Origin: Stenotrophomonas nematodicola
GTDB lineage: Bacteria > Pseudomonadota > Gammaproteobacteria > Xanthomonadales > Xanthomonadaceae
DNA: 64,000 nucleotides
Reading direction: 5' to 3'
NCBI RefSeq assembly: GCF_009467805.1
Contig: NZ_WIAY01000004.1
Span: 1-64,000 of the forward strand
Below are positions 26,851 through 37,564 of this stretch, in pieces (position 1 is the first letter of the stretch; each line of letters begins with the position of its first letter). A program made the position numbers and the translations under genes. Under the pieces are notes generated by a model that saw nothing but the letters and a program-made list of their open reading frames with translations, ran no database searches and was not told the DNA's origin.

Positions 26851-27753
26851 ATGACCACGACAGGGAATGTCGACCGCCGCGCCCCCCGCCCCTGGCTGGG
26901 TGCGGCGCTGACGGTACTGCTGGCCGGCTGTGGTGATGCCACGCCGGCCGATCCGGGCAAACCGGCGCGTCGGCTCGACAGCCACGCAGCGGCCACACCG
27001 GCGCCTGCCGAGCCGGTCGACGACGATCAACGCCTGCTCGCCTTCCTGCACGACCGCTACGGCCCCAAGGCCACGCTGGACACGGCGTGGAAGGACCAGT
27101 GGGACGACCCCGACCAGGACGCCACGCGCCCGGTGGAGCGTCGCCTGTGCGCCCGGCAGACGGTGGCAGTGACCGGGCAGCCGCATCATCTCGTGGCGGT
27201 CTGCCAGACCCTCGAAGACGCGGCCAGCGTCGAACCGGGACGGATCGACCTGTACGTCCTGCGCGATGGCGAGGCGGCGCCTGGTACCGCTTCCCGCCCG
27301 CTGGTGCGGATGGCCGAGCACCTGTTGATGTACTCGGGCATGCGCGGCATGCCCGGCACCGTGGCGATCGATACGCTGGGGCCCGAACGGCCGGCGTTCC
27401 GCATCACCGACGGCTGGTACGGGCAGGGCTATTCGCTGGTATCGCGCACCTACGTCGCCCTGCACGACACCCGCCTCACCCCGGTCGCCAGCTTCCGCGA
27501 CCACATCGACAACGACAGCGCGTACGACTGCGACGAAGACCCGACCGCCTGCGGCAACCGGCTGTTCAACATCGATTTCAGCGTGACGGCGGACATGCAG
27601 GCACTGCAGGACGGCTACGCGGCGCTGGATGTGCGTGGCCAGGGACCCGAATGCACCGGCCCCACCGACGAGCACTACCGCCTGGTATACGACCCGGCCA
27701 AAGGCGCCTACCCGATCCCCGACGCGTTGCTGCGCGAACACTGCCGCGAGTAG
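26851..27753 (+). CDS. lipoprotein of unknown function, tandem copy 1
   Basis: A 300-residue protein with a type II signal: a twin-basic N-terminus and lipobox LLAGC around residue 28, then an Ala/Pro linker. The mature domain has RLLAFLHDRYGPKATLDTAWKD, CQTLEDAASVEPGRIDLYV and YDCDEDPTACGNRLFNIDF, with several paired cysteines. It is clearly homologous along its length to the next gene; the bases around the start (GACGTCACGATGACCA) are also shared. No domain of known function is recognised. Confidence 0.8.
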   Translation: MTTTGNVDRRAPRPWLGAALTVLLAGCGDATPADPGKPARRLDSHAAATPAPAEPVDDDQRLLAFLHDRYGPKATLDTAWKDQWDDPDQDATRPVERRLCARQTVAVTGQPHHLVAVCQTLEDAASVEPGRIDLYVLRDGEAAPGTASRPLVRMAEHLLMYSGMRGMPGTVAIDTLGPERPAFRITDGWYGQGYSLVSRTYVALHDTRLTPVASFRDHIDNDSAYDCDEDPTACGNRLFNIDFSVTADMQALQDGYAALDVRGQGPECTGPTDEHYRLVYDPAKGAYPIPDALLREHCRE

Positions 27754-27795
27754 GTACTACGCTGCAGGGCAGCGCCCTCTCCTGATGACGTCACC

Positions 27796-28707
27796 ATGAC
27801 CATGACAACAACCGGCATCCACCGCACTGCTCCACCCGCCTGCATCGCGCTGGCGGTGGCCCTGCTGGCCGGGTGCGGCAAGGAGGTGCCGGCCGTGCAG
27901 GAAACGGCGAAACCCCGGCTGGATAACACCGCCCCGATCGTGGAGACGGTGATGGCCAGCGGCGATGCCGACGCGCGCCTGCTGACCTTCCTGCACCAGC
28001 GCTATGGCGCCAGGGCGCGCCTGGACGGCGCCTGGAAGGACCGCTGGGAAGACACCGAGGTGGTGGCGATGCGGCCGGTGGAGCGCGCGGTCTGCGCCCG
28101 CCGCAACGTGACGGTCGATGACCAGGCCCACACCCTGCTGGCGGTCTGCCAGACCATCGAGGATGCGGCGACCGTCGAACCGGGACGGGTCGACCTGTTC
28201 GTACTGCGCGACGGCGAGCGCGGCGTCACCGGCGACAGCCAGCCGTGGCCGCTGCTGGTGGTGGACCAGCGCCTGCAGGTCAACGCCGGCAGCGATGGCG
28301 TTCCCGGTACGGTGCAGGTCGCAACGCTGGGGCCGCAGCGCCCCGCCTTCCACCTCACCCAGCGCTGGAATGGCCGCGGCGGTTCGCTGGTCGACCGCAG
28401 CTACGTCGCCCTGCACAGCAACCGCCTGCGCGAGGTGGCCCGCTACCGCGACCATCTCGACAACCTGACCCGCTACGACTGCGACAGCGATCCGGACGAC
28501 TGCGACGGCACGGTCTTCAACATCGACTTCAGCACGACGGTGGAGCAGCAGGCGCCCGTGGACGGCTACTGGCCGATCACCGTGCGTGGCCGCGGCCAGG
28601 ACTGCGCCGGGGCGGCGCATGAGTTCCACCAGTTGATGTTCGACCCGGCAACGCGGGCCTACCAGGTGCCCGAGGCGCTGCAGCGGAACGACTGCGGCGG
28701 CAGCTGA
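27796..28707 (+). CDS. lipoprotein of unknown function, tandem copy 2
   Basis: A 303-residue paralogue of the previous gene. It has lipobox LLAGC around residue 27 and the matching blocks RLLTFLHQRYGARARLDGAWKD, CQTIEDAATVEPGRVDLFV and YDCDSDPDDCDGTVFNIDF. The start context GACGTCACCATGACCA repeats that of copy 1, so the duplication included the leader. The copies differ throughout, so the duplication is old. Both are presumably outer-membrane lipoproteins cotranscribed with purH. Confidence 0.8.
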   Translation: MTMTTTGIHRTAPPACIALAVALLAGCGKEVPAVQETAKPRLDNTAPIVETVMASGDADARLLTFLHQRYGARARLDGAWKDRWEDTEVVAMRPVERAVCARRNVTVDDQAHTLLAVCQTIEDAATVEPGRVDLFVLRDGERGVTGDSQPWPLLVVDQRLQVNAGSDGVPGTVQVATLGPQRPAFHLTQRWNGRGGSLVDRSYVALHSNRLREVARYRDHLDNLTRYDCDSDPDDCDGTVFNIDFSTTVEQQAPVDGYWPITVRGRGQDCAGAAHEFHQLMFDPATRAYQVPEALQRNDCGGS

Positions 28708-28795
28708 CCGGCGCGTGTCCGGGCGACCGTGCCATGCACCCGGCACCGGCACCGCGTAAAATCGCCGGTCTGCCCCCCCTTACGCGAGAAGTGCA

Positions 28796-30082
28796 TTGAA
28801 GATCCTGGTCATCGGCGCTGGCGGCCGTGAACACGCCCTGGCCTGGAAGCTGGCCCAGTCGACGAAGGTGACCGAAGTGCTGGTCGCCCCCGGCAATGCC
28901 GGTACCGCCACCGAAACCAAGTGCCGCAACGTGCCGATCAAGGTCACCGACCTGGACGGCCTGCTCGCGCTGGCCGCCGCCGAGGGCGTGGCGCTGACCG
29001 TGGTCGGCCCCGAAGTACCGCTCGTGGCCGGCGTGGTCGACCGCTTCCGCGCGGCGGGTCACCGCATCTTCGGGCCCACCGCCGCCGCCGCGCAGCTGGA
29101 AGGCAGCAAGGCGTACGCCAAGGACTTCTTGGCCCGCCACGGCATTCCGACCGCCTTCTATGCCGTGCACACCGAGGTGGAGCCGGCCCTGGCCTATCTC
29201 CGCGAAAAGGGCGCGCCGATCGTGGTCAAGGCCGATGGTCTGGCCGCCGGCAAGGGCGTGATCGTGGCGATGACCCTGGCCGAGGCCGAAGACGCGGTGC
29301 GCGACATGCTCTCGGGCAACGCCTTCGGCGATGCCGGTGCCCGCGTGGTGATCGAGGAGTTCCTCGATGGCGAGGAAGCCAGCTTCATCTCGATGGTGGA
29401 CGGCCGCACCGCATTGCCGATGGCCACCTCGCAGGACCACAAGCGCGTGGGCGACGGCGATACCGGCCCGAACACCGGCGGCATGGGTGCCTATTCGCCG
29501 GCACCGGTGGTCACAGACGAGGTGCATGCGCGGGTGATGCGCGAGGTGGTCAACCCGACCGTACAGGGCATGATCACCGACGGCATTCCGTTCACCGGCT
29601 TCCTCTATGCCGGGCTGATGATCGATGCTGGCGGCGCGCCGAAGGTGATCGAATTCAACGTCCGCTTCGGCGATCCGGAAACGCAGCCGGTGATGCTGCG
29701 CCTGCAGTCGGACCTGGTGGATCTGGTCGAAGCGGCCATCGATGCGCGCCTGGACGCCGTGCAGGCCCAGTGGGACCCGCGCCCGTCGCTGGGCGTGGTG
29801 ATGGCGGCTGCGCCCTACCCCGAGGCACCGATCACCGGCGATGTGATCCACGGGCTGGATCAGGTGCCTTCGACGGCCAAGGTGTTCCATGCCGGCACGA
29901 CGCTTGACGCGCAGGGCCAGGTGCTCAGCGCGGGCGGCCGGGTGCTGTGCGTGGCGGCGCTGGGCGACAGCGTGGGCGACGCGCAGGCCAATGCCTACGC
30001 AGGTGTGGCGGCGGTGACGTGGGCCAACGAGTTCCATCGCAACGACATCGGCTGGCGCGCCGTGGTGCGCGAACGCGGTTGA
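28796..30082 (+). CDS. purD: phosphoribosylamine-glycine ligase
   Basis: A 428-residue ATP-grasp enzyme making GAR in purine synthesis. It starts with TTG at 28796 and reads MKILVIGAGGREHALAWKL. VKADGLAAGKGVIVA forms the ATP loop, and the family signature is NTGGMGAYSPAP, with FNVRFGDPETQP near the active site. Length is as in E. coli. It shares a bidirectional terminator with rpoH. Confidence 0.97.
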   Translation: MKILVIGAGGREHALAWKLAQSTKVTEVLVAPGNAGTATETKCRNVPIKVTDLDGLLALAAAEGVALTVVGPEVPLVAGVVDRFRAAGHRIFGPTAAAAQLEGSKAYAKDFLARHGIPTAFYAVHTEVEPALAYLREKGAPIVVKADGLAAGKGVIVAMTLAEAEDAVRDMLSGNAFGDAGARVVIEEFLDGEEASFISMVDGRTALPMATSQDHKRVGDGDTGPNTGGMGAYSPAPVVTDEVHARVMREVVNPTVQGMITDGIPFTGFLYAGLMIDAGGAPKVIEFNVRFGDPETQPVMLRLQSDLVDLVEAAIDARLDAVQAQWDPRPSLGVVMAAAPYPEAPITGDVIHGLDQVPSTAKVFHAGTTLDAQGQVLSAGGRVLCVAALGDSVGDAQANAYAGVAAVTWANEFHRNDIGWRAVVRERG

Positions 30083-30121
30083 GGCGCTCTGCGCTTTGAT
30101 GCTGGAAAGGCCAGTACACAA

Positions 30122-30147
30122 AAAAGCCCGGCATTGGCCGGGCTTTT
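30122..30147. terminator. bidirectional terminator between purD and rpoH
   Basis: AAAAGCCCGGC (30122-30132) and GCCGGGCTTTT (30137-30147) form a stem with a four-base loop; A and T runs flank it on both sides, so it can stop purD and the converging rpoH. Confidence 0.9.
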
Positions 30148-30171
30148 CAATGCAACACCGTGCAGCCCGCG

Positions 30172-31047
<876 letters not shown>

Positions 31048-31072
31048 AAGGGGCATCTTAGCAGTCGGAAAC

Positions 31073-31100
31073 TTGGACTGCTAAAGGAGAAAGAAGTTCC
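31073..31100 (-). promoter_or_regulatory. sigma-E-like promoter of rpoH
   Basis: On the minus strand GGAACTT (31094-31100) is a perfect sigma-E -35, and TCCAA (31073-31077) follows after 16 bases as the -10. The distance to the rpoH ATG at 31047 is right for a short leader. RpoE control of rpoH is known in E. coli and in Xanthomonas, so this links envelope stress to the heat-shock response. Confidence 0.65.
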
Positions 31101-31482
31101 AGCGTTCCGTTCATGCAACGATGGCACCGATAACCCGGATAACGTACCGCGAAATGATGACAGTGGCGAGTGGCATCGAATCAACAGAATATTGCTTTTA
31201 TTTCAACAAGTTGCCATGAAAACACCGGCGAACGGCGTCGTTTTTGCCTGAACGACCCGCGGGACCACGCCCATTCATCTGAAAAAAGGTTGCCCATCGT
31301 TCATCAACCGCCGGGCAGTGACCGGGGCGACCCGAGGACGGCACCGACCTGCCATTGGCCGCATCGCCTGCCGCTGATCCGGCGCGCTGCGCAGGAACCC
31401 GGGAGTCTGTCGTTGTGGCGTCGCATGCCCATGCGCAAACGCCAGGTTGCGCGCGCGATCATCGAAATGCTGAACGACTGGC
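31101..31482. other. rpoH upstream region; no gene
   Basis: About 380 bases between the ung stop and the rpoH sigma-E site. The part at 31180-31260 is notably AT-rich (for example TTGTTGAAATAAAAGCAATA on the minus strand) and may hold a vegetative promoter, but no hexamer pair with 16-18 spacing is convincing. No coding frame is supported. Confidence 0.4.
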
Positions 31483-32199
31483 TCAGTCCAGCCCGAGCTG
31501 CGCGCGCGGCGGCAGCGACCAGTCGATGGCACCGTGCCCGCGCCGGCGCAGGTACTCGTTGGCAGCCGAGAAATGCCGGCAGCCGAGGAAGCCACGGTGG
31601 GCCGACAGCGGCGAGGGGTGCGGTGCCTTGAGCACGCGGTGCCGGCCCGTGTCGATCACCTTGCCCTTCTGTTGCGCGTAGGCGCCCCACAGCACGAACA
31701 CCAGACCCTCGCGCTCGCGGTTGAGCGTGTCCACCACATGGTCGGTGAAACCTTCCCAGCCACGTCGCTGGTGGGCGCCGGCATGGCCCTCCTCCACCGT
31801 CAGCACGGCGTTGAGCAGCAGCACGCCACGCTGCGCCCACGGCAGCAGGCAGCCGTGGTCCGGACGCGGCAGGCCGAGATCGGCCTCGATTTCCTTGTAG
31901 ATGTTCAGCAGCGACGGCGGCACCGGCACCCCCGGCATCACCGAGAAGCTCAGGCCGTGCGCCTGCCCGGCGCCGTGGTACGGGTCCTGGCCGAGGATGA
32001 CCACCTTGACCTGCTCGAACGGCGTGGCGTCAAACGCGGCGAAGATCTGCGGGCCGGGCGGGAACACCCGTGCCCCGGCGGCCTTGCGCTGGCGCAGGAA
32101 GCCGGACAGCTCGCGCATCTCCGGTCGCAGCAGCCACTCCCCGACCCGCGCCTTCCAGCTCGGCTCGAGCTGGATGCTCGGTTGTACGTCGTCGTTCAT
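31483..32199 (-). CDS. ung: uracil-DNA glycosylase
   Basis: A 238-residue family 1 glycosylase that removes uracil from DNA. The water-activating loop GQDPYHG, the [10 protein letters not shown] block and the leucine-intercalation loop [10 protein letters not shown] are all present. It overlaps the response-regulator gene by four bases, making it the last gene of the ftsE-ftsX unit. Confidence 0.97.
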   Translation of the reverse strand: MNDDVQPSIQLEPSWKARVGEWLLRPEMRELSGFLRQRKAAGARVFPPGPQIFAAFDATPFEQVKVVILGQDPYHGAGQAHGLSFSVMPGVPVPPSLLNIYKEIEADLGLPRPDHGCLLPWAQRGVLLLNAVLTVEEGHAGAHQRRGWEGFTDHVVDTLNREREGLVFVLWGAYAQQKGKVIDTGRHRVLKAPHPSPLSAHRGFLGCRHFSAANEYLRRRGHGAIDWSLPPRAQLGLD

Positions 32200-33038
32200 C
32201 GCACCAGGGGTTTTTCGTTGAGTCGGGCCAGCCGCAGCTGGAACAGCACCTTGGTGATCAGCAGCCGTTCTTCGATCGGCTTCTGCACCAGGTCGTTGGC
32301 ACCGGCCTGGAGCAGGCCGGACTGGTTGAGCGGATTGCCATCGCCGGTCATCACCAGCACCGGCAGGCGGCGCTTGCCGTAGCCGAAGTCCACCCGTACG
32401 CGCTGCACCACATCGCGCCCGCTCAGTTCGCCCTTGAGGGTCACGTCGGTCAGCACCAGGTCGATGCGGTGGCTGCTGCGGCCCAGCGATTCGGCGGTGA
32501 GCAGCGCAAAGGCTTCCTCGGCGGTCAGCACGTGCAGTACGTTCAGGCCCTGCCGTTCAAGCATGCGCTTGGTCGCCTCGGCGACCACCCGGCTGTCTTC
32601 CACGTACAGGATCGTCGCGCCGGGAATCGTCTCCGGCTGCACGTAGCCACGGATGAAGGTGGCCAAGGCCTCATGGCCCAACGCCTTGTCGAAATAGTCG
32701 GTGACGTACTCGGTGAAGCGGCGCTGTTCCAGGTGCTGCTGCGCGTCACCGGACACCACGATCACCGGCACGTAGGCCTGGCCCGCGGTTTCGCGTACCA
32801 GCCGCGCCAGTGCCAGCCCATCGCCGTCGCTGAGCGTCAGCGAGGTGGTGACCAGACTGACCGGGCCGGCTGCCAATGCCGCGCGCGCCTCTTCGATGCT
32901 GGCGCAGCCCACCACGTCCACCGCCGGCAGCTCGCGCTGCAGCACATCGGCGATCAGTTTGCGGACCAGCTTGGAGCCGTCGACGACCATCACGCGCGGT
33001 GCGTCGTCGACCAGGTGCTTCAGGGCTTGCGGGCGCAT
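32196..33038 (-). CDS. double receiver-domain response regulator
   Basis: A 280-residue protein of two receiver domains and no output domain. In the C-terminal one (140-280) the acidic pair EDS and phosphoacceptor Asp198 ([14 protein letters not shown]) are intact, with a late conserved Lys (DLVQKPI). In the N-terminal one the phosphoacceptor place holds Ser66 ([14 protein letters not shown]), so it cannot be phosphorylated normally. Such proteins signal through protein contacts. It starts eight bases after the ftsX stop. Confidence 0.85.
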   Translation of the reverse strand: MRPQALKHLVDDAPRVMVVDGSKLVRKLIADVLQRELPAVDVVGCASIEEARAALAAGPVSLVTTSLTLSDGDGLALARLVRETAGQAYVPVIVVSGDAQQHLEQRRFTEYVTDYFDKALGHEALATFIRGYVQPETIPGATILYVEDSRVVAEATKRMLERQGLNVLHVLTAEEAFALLTAESLGRSSHRIDLVLTDVTLKGELSGRDVVQRVRVDFGYGKRRLPVLVMTGDGNPLNQSGLLQAGANDLVQKPIEERLLITKVLFQLRLARLNEKPLVR

Positions 33039-33045
33039 GCGGGCC

Positions 33046-33996
33046 TCAGGTTTCGGTCGGACGGGTCTGGCGCAGGAAATGCCCCGTCACCAGCCACGCG
33101 CCCAGCCAGCCCAGCACCACGGTGCCGGCCAGCACGAGCGAAGAATGCAACAGGTCCAGCCCATGCAGCACAAACGGGCTGCCGTAGCTCTGCGACAGCG
33201 CGCTCAGCGGCGGGCGCAACGCCAGCCCGGCCACGCCGATCAGGCCGAGCGCGATCGCACCGGCGCCCAGGCCGTACCACGCGCCCAGGTACAGGAACGG
33301 GCGGCGGATGAAACCATCGCTTGCGCCCAGCAGCTGCAGCACGCCGATCTCGTCGCGGCGCGCCTGGATGTCCAGCCGCACCGTGTTGCCGACCACCAGC
33401 GCCGCGCCCAGCCCCAGCAGCACCGACAGCACCTGCACCAGGCGGGTGCCGAAGCCCAGCCACGCATCCAGGCGTTTGCGCCACAGCGCGTCGTGCTGCA
33501 CCAGGTCGGCCTGCGGCAGCCCTTCCAGCGACTGCGCCAGGCGCGCGTCATCGGCGCCTGCCACCGGCGTCACGATCAGCAGCGTCGGCAGCGGATTGTC
33601 GTTGAGCGCGTCGATCGCCTCGCCCAGCCCGGCGCTGTCGCGCAGCTCGGCGAGGCCATCGGCCGGGGTGCGCAGCGCCACGGCCGACACATCGGCGCGC
33701 CCGCGCAGCGACTCGGCCACCTGGCTGGCGCCGGCGGCATCCACGGACGTCTTCAGGAACAGATTGATGTCGCGCGACTGCTGCACGCTGCCGGCGAAGT
33801 GCTTGAGGTTGTCCAGCGCGATCGACAGGCCCAGCGGCAGTGCCAGGGCGAGCGCCATGACCATCACCGTGAGCAGCGTCGCCCACGGCTTGCGCCAGGC
33901 GCGGCCCAGGCTGAACACCACGCTGTGGCCGTGGTGATGCAGCCACACGCCGAGGCGCGACGGTGCCGCGGCTTCTTTGTTGGTCGGTGCGCTCAT
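33046..33996 (-). CDS. ftsX: cell-division ABC permease FtsX
   Basis: A 316-residue permease-like protein with four membrane helices: one after the basic N-terminus (TLLTVMVMALALALPLGLSIAL) and three at the C-terminus. The periplasmic loop between helices 1 and 2, which activates peptidoglycan hydrolases, lies at about 70-175. It overlaps ftsE by four bases, as usual. Confidence 0.94.
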   Translation of the reverse strand: MSAPTNKEAAAPSRLGVWLHHHGHSVVFSLGRAWRKPWATLLTVMVMALALALPLGLSIALDNLKHFAGSVQQSRDINLFLKTSVDAAGASQVAESLRGRADVSAVALRTPADGLAELRDSAGLGEAIDALNDNPLPTLLIVTPVAGADDARLAQSLEGLPQADLVQHDALWRKRLDAWLGFGTRLVQVLSVLLGLGAALVVGNTVRLDIQARRDEIGVLQLLGASDGFIRRPFLYLGAWYGLGAGAIALGLIGVAGLALRPPLSALSQSYGSPFVLHGLDLLHSSLVLAGTVVLGWLGAWLVTGHFLRQTRPTET

Positions 33997-34679
33997 TCGG
34001 CCAGGTCCTGCGGTGAGATGTCGTCGATCAGCCGACCGTGGTCCAGGATCAGCACGCGCTTGCGCATGTGCCGCAGCAGGGCCAGATCGTGGCTGACCAC
34101 CAGCACGCTGGTGCCGCGTTCGGGCAACTCGGCGAACAACGCCATGATTTCCGCAGCGAGGGTGGGATCGAGGTTGCCGGTCGGTTCGTCGGCGACCAGC
34201 AGCTTGGGCTCGCCAACGATGGCACGGGCAATGCCGACGCGCTGCTGCTCACCGGCCGACAGCTGCGACGGCAGCGCCTTCTCGCGATGGCCCAGGCCCA
34301 TGCGTTCGAGCACCGAGCGCACCCGCTTGCCGATCTCGGCACGGCGTGTACCGCGCAGGATCAGCGGCAGCGCGACGTTCTCGGCGATGCTGCGGTCCAT
34401 CAGCAGGCGGTGGTCCTGGTAGACCGCGCCCACCTCGCGGCGGTGCCGCGGGATGTTGCCGCCGCGCACCTTGAGCAGGTTGCGTTCGTCGAACAGCACC
34501 GCGCCGCGGCTGGGCCGCTCGTCGAGGTGGATCAACTTCAGCAGCGTGCTCTTGCCCGCACCGGAGTGACCGGTAACGAACAGCATCTCGCCGGGGGCGA
34601 CATCGAAGCTGACGTCCACCAGTGCCTGGTGGCCGCCGGCATATTGTTTGCTGACATTGTCAAAACGCAGGACGCTCAT
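33993..34679 (-). CDS. ftsE: cell-division ATP-binding protein FtsE
   Basis: A 228-residue ABC ATPase. Walker A is GHSGAGKST, the signature is QLSAGEQQRVGIARA, Walker B is LLVADEPTGNLDP, and the switch His is in VVSHD. With FtsX it couples ATP use to septal peptidoglycan hydrolysis. It heads the leftward unit ftsE-ftsX-regulator-ung. Confidence 0.96.
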   Translation of the reverse strand: MSVLRFDNVSKQYAGGHQALVDVSFDVAPGEMLFVTGHSGAGKSTLLKLIHLDERPSRGAVLFDERNLLKVRGGNIPRHRREVGAVYQDHRLLMDRSIAENVALPLILRGTRRAEIGKRVRSVLERMGLGHREKALPSQLSAGEQQRVGIARAIVGEPKLLVADEPTGNLDPTLAAEIMALFAELPERGTSVLVVSHDLALLRHMRKRVLILDHGRLIDDISPQDLAE

Positions 34680-34773
34680 CCCCTGATTATGCAGGACGAG
34701 GATGGCAGCGTGCAGGTGGGGGTAGAGGTCGGGAGCGCCGGCCAGTGGCCGGCCCTGTCACCGTCGCCGGGGC

Positions 34774-36489
34774 TTACGACCCCGACAGCATCCGGCGGAT
34801 CTTGCGACCAATGCGGGTCAGGAACGACGCGCCCGCATCCGCGGCCGGTGCGGATGCGCGCATCGGCTTGGCAGTCACCTGCACCGGGGTCACCGGCTGG
34901 GCGGCGCTGCCTTCGGCAGTCCCTTCCACCGGGCGGCCATGACGGCGGCGACGGCGCTTGCGCGGTGCGCGCTCGCCTTCGACCGCCGGGCTGGTCGCCG
35001 CCGACGGGCCATCGGCCTGGACCGGGGCCTGCGCCGGACGCGGCGCGGCGGACACACCCTCGGCGGCCGGCTGCTCGCCTTCCACACGCGGCTTGCGTTC
35101 GCGGCGCGGCTTGCCATCGGCACTGCGCTCGCCCGGACCGCGGCGTTCGCCACGGCCACCGGACGGCTTGCCGCCGCGGCTGCTGCCACCGCCACGGCGC
35201 TGCTCTTCGGCGGCACGCGCTTCGCGCGCCTCGCGGAAGATCTGGCCGACGCTTTCATTCTCGTCGCCGTCCGCTTCGCCCTCGGGCAGCGGTGCGCGTT
35301 CCGGACGCGGCAGGGCGGTCAGGATCTCGCTGGTGACCGCTTCAACCGGAATCTTCTGCTCGATATAGGCTTCGATATCCGGCAGGCCCATCGCGTAGCG
35401 CTCGCAGGCGAAGCTGATCGCATCGCCTTCCTCGCCCAGGCGGGCGGTACGGCCGATGCGGTGCACGTAGTCTTCCGCGTCGAAGGGCAGATCGTAGTTG
35501 TAGACGTACTTGATGCCGTCGATGTGCAGGCCGCGCGCGGCCACATCGGTGGCCACCAGAATTTCCAGCTGACCCTTCTGGAAGCGGTTGAGCAGGCTCT
35601 CGCGCTTCTTCTGCGGCACGTCGCCGGACAGCACGCCGACGCGGTAGCCGGCGCGCTCCAGCGAACGCGCCACGCGCTCGACGAACACCTTGGTGTTGAC
35701 GAAGACCATCGTGCGCGCGCCTTCGCTGCGCGAGAGCAGGCCCAGCAGCAGCGGAATCTTCTCTTCGTCGGCCGGGAAGTAGATGCGCTGGCGCACGCGC
35801 GCGGCGGTGATCGACTCGCTCTCCACCACCAGCTTCTGCGGCTCGTTCATGTGCTCATAGGCCAGTTCCAGCACGCGGTGGCTGAGCGTGGCGCTGAACA
35901 GCAGGGTCTGGCGCGTGGTGCGCTCGGGCATCCGGCGCAACAGGAAGCGGATGTCCTTGATGAAGCCCAGGTCGAACATGCGGTCTGCTTCGTCGAGCAC
36001 GCAGATTTCGCAGGCGTGCAGCGAGACCACCTTGTGCTGCTTGACGTAGTCGATCAGGCGGCCCGGGGTGGCGATGATCACGTCCACGCCCTGCTGCAGG
36101 ATCTCGCGCTGCTTGTCGTAATCCACGCCGCCGTAGACCAGCGCGAAGCGCAGGCCCAGGTCCGAACCGAACTTGACCGCATCCTTGTGGATCTGGATGG
36201 CCAGCTCACGGGTCGGCGCCAGGATCAGCGCGCGGGGGTCTTCCGGCTTGCGGTCGGCCAGCGCCGGGCGGGTCAGCAGGCGGTTGACCACCGCGACCAG
36301 GAACGCCAGGGTCTTGCCGGTACCGGTCTGGGCCTGGCCGGCGACATCGCCACCGGGCAGAGCCACCGGCAGGGTCAGTGCCTGGATCGGGGTGCAGCGG
36401 GTGAAACCAGCGCCTTCAAGGCCAGCCTGCAGGGCCGGGTGCAGCTCGAAGGAGGAGAAGGTCAAATCGGTCAGCGGTTTGTCGCTCAT
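34774..36489 (-). CDS. rhlB: ATP-dependent RNA helicase RhlB
   Basis: A 571-residue DEAD-box helicase starting at 36489 ([18 protein letters not shown]). It has [21 protein letters not shown] ([11 protein letters not shown]), SAT (LFSATLSHR) and HRIGRTAR in order. The last 170 residues are a long basic, low-complexity tail ([17 protein letters not shown]… [11 protein letters not shown]) that should bind RNA or RNase E. It is divergent from trxA. Confidence 0.93.
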   Translation of the reverse strand: MSDKPLTDLTFSSFELHPALQAGLEGAGFTRCTPIQALTLPVALPGGDVAGQAQTGTGKTLAFLVAVVNRLLTRPALADRKPEDPRALILAPTRELAIQIHKDAVKFGSDLGLRFALVYGGVDYDKQREILQQGVDVIIATPGRLIDYVKQHKVVSLHACEICVLDEADRMFDLGFIKDIRFLLRRMPERTTRQTLLFSATLSHRVLELAYEHMNEPQKLVVESESITAARVRQRIYFPADEEKIPLLLGLLSRSEGARTMVFVNTKVFVERVARSLERAGYRVGVLSGDVPQKKRESLLNRFQKGQLEILVATDVAARGLHIDGIKYVYNYDLPFDAEDYVHRIGRTARLGEEGDAISFACERYAMGLPDIEAYIEQKIPVEAVTSEILTALPRPERAPLPEGEADGDENESVGQIFREAREARAAEEQRRGGGSSRGGKPSGGRGERRGPGERSADGKPRRERKPRVEGEQPAAEGVSAAPRPAQAPVQADGPSAATSPAVEGERAPRKRRRRRHGRPVEGTAEGSAAQPVTPVQVTAKPMRASAPAADAGASFLTRIGRKIRRMLSGS

Positions 36490-37014
36490 GAGTCCGTCTT
36501 GGTAAGGCCAGCCGGCAGAGGTGCGGCTGGCTTGCAGCATTCTTGGAGGGCACCGTCGCCATTGCGGCCCCTGCGCCGGGAGGTGGCGGGGCCGGACCGG
36601 GGGTCCTGGGGCGCCGCACAATGGCGCAGTTTAGCGCAATGTCGGCGCCAAACCGGGCTCACCCGTCGCAGGCGCCTGCGAGACGCCAGAAAGGACACCG
36701 CCTTCATCGCCCCTGACGCCAGTTGAACAAGCCCCCCGGTGGGGGCTGGAAGGCGCCCTCCCGGCCCGCATATCTGAGAGGCCAGCCCCGGCAGAGTGAG
36801 ATGACAGTCACGGGATGCTTCTTTCCAACCCGCGCCTGTCGGCTCGCGACGATAGGGGTACACTGCCCGCCGTGCGCGTCCAGGCAACCGGCCTGACGCA
36901 CCGCTGGCCGCCCACGCGGCCACGAGGCAGCAGACGGGGAAGGCGCCCACCAGGCGTCGTCCAGGTTCAACCTCCTCCGGCCTGGCCGGGTGCATTTCCA
37001 GACGAGAAACCAAG
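36490..37014. other. divergent rhlB/trxA intergenic region, 525 bases, no gene
   Basis: No coding frame is convincing on either strand. A TACACT at 36859-36864 is a possible -10 for trxA, but its -35 (CTGTCG) is poor. The long leaders on both sides are noteworthy, and RhlB genes are often autoregulated through their 5' UTR; nothing more specific is seen. Confidence 0.4.
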
Positions 37015-37344
37015 ATGAGCGACAAGGTTGTACATGTCGGCGACGCCGACTTCGATAGCACCGTGCTGAATTCCAAGGAGCCGGTCCTGGTCGATTTCTG
37101 GGCCGAGTGGTGTGGTCCCTGCAAGATGATCGCCCCCGCCCTGGACGAACTGGCCGACGCCTACAACGGCCGCGCCAAGATCGCCAAGGTCAATGTGGAC
37201 CAGAACCGTGCGCTGGCCGCCAAGTACCACGTGCGCTCGATTCCGATGCTGCTGGTGTTCAAGGACGGCGAAGTCCAGGCCCAGCAGATCGGCGCGGTCG
37301 GCAAGGCCCAGCTGGCCGGCATGCTCGACAAGGCCCTGGCCTGA
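37015..37344 (+). CDS. trxA: thioredoxin
   Basis: A 109-residue thioredoxin with active site WCGPC at 32-36, cis-Pro in [13 protein letters not shown] and C-terminal [14 protein letters not shown]. It reduces cytoplasmic disulphides. Upstream of rho in the same direction, as in E. coli and many proteobacteria. Confidence 0.97.
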   Translation: MSDKVVHVGDADFDSTVLNSKEPVLVDFWAEWCGPCKMIAPALDELADAYNGRAKIAKVNVDQNRALAAKYHVRSIPMLLVFKDGEVQAQQIGAVGKAQLAGMLDKALA

Positions 37345-37352
37345 TCGCAGCA

Positions 37353-37375
37353 GGCAGCCGGTCGAGCCGGCTGCC
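37353..37375 (+). terminator. hairpin after trxA, possible weak terminator
   Basis: GGCAGCCGG (37353-37361) pairs with CCGGCTGCC (37367-37375) around a five-base loop, nine bases after the trxA stop. There is no T run, so it may stabilise the trxA transcript instead of ending it. Confidence 0.5.
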
Positions 37376-37564
37376 CCGCGGGCCCGTCGCCCGCATGAAT
37401 GACCCTGCCCCACCCGGCTTGCGCGCCGCCGCGAGCCGGTGTTAGTGTCGGCATATCCGGCCGCATTCGCGCGCCGCATCTTCTGGACGCGGTTTCTTCC
37501 AGATCCTTTCCCAACGTTCGCCGCCCTGCCGGGCGCTCGCACCTTCTAGCGAGGAATCCAGCAC

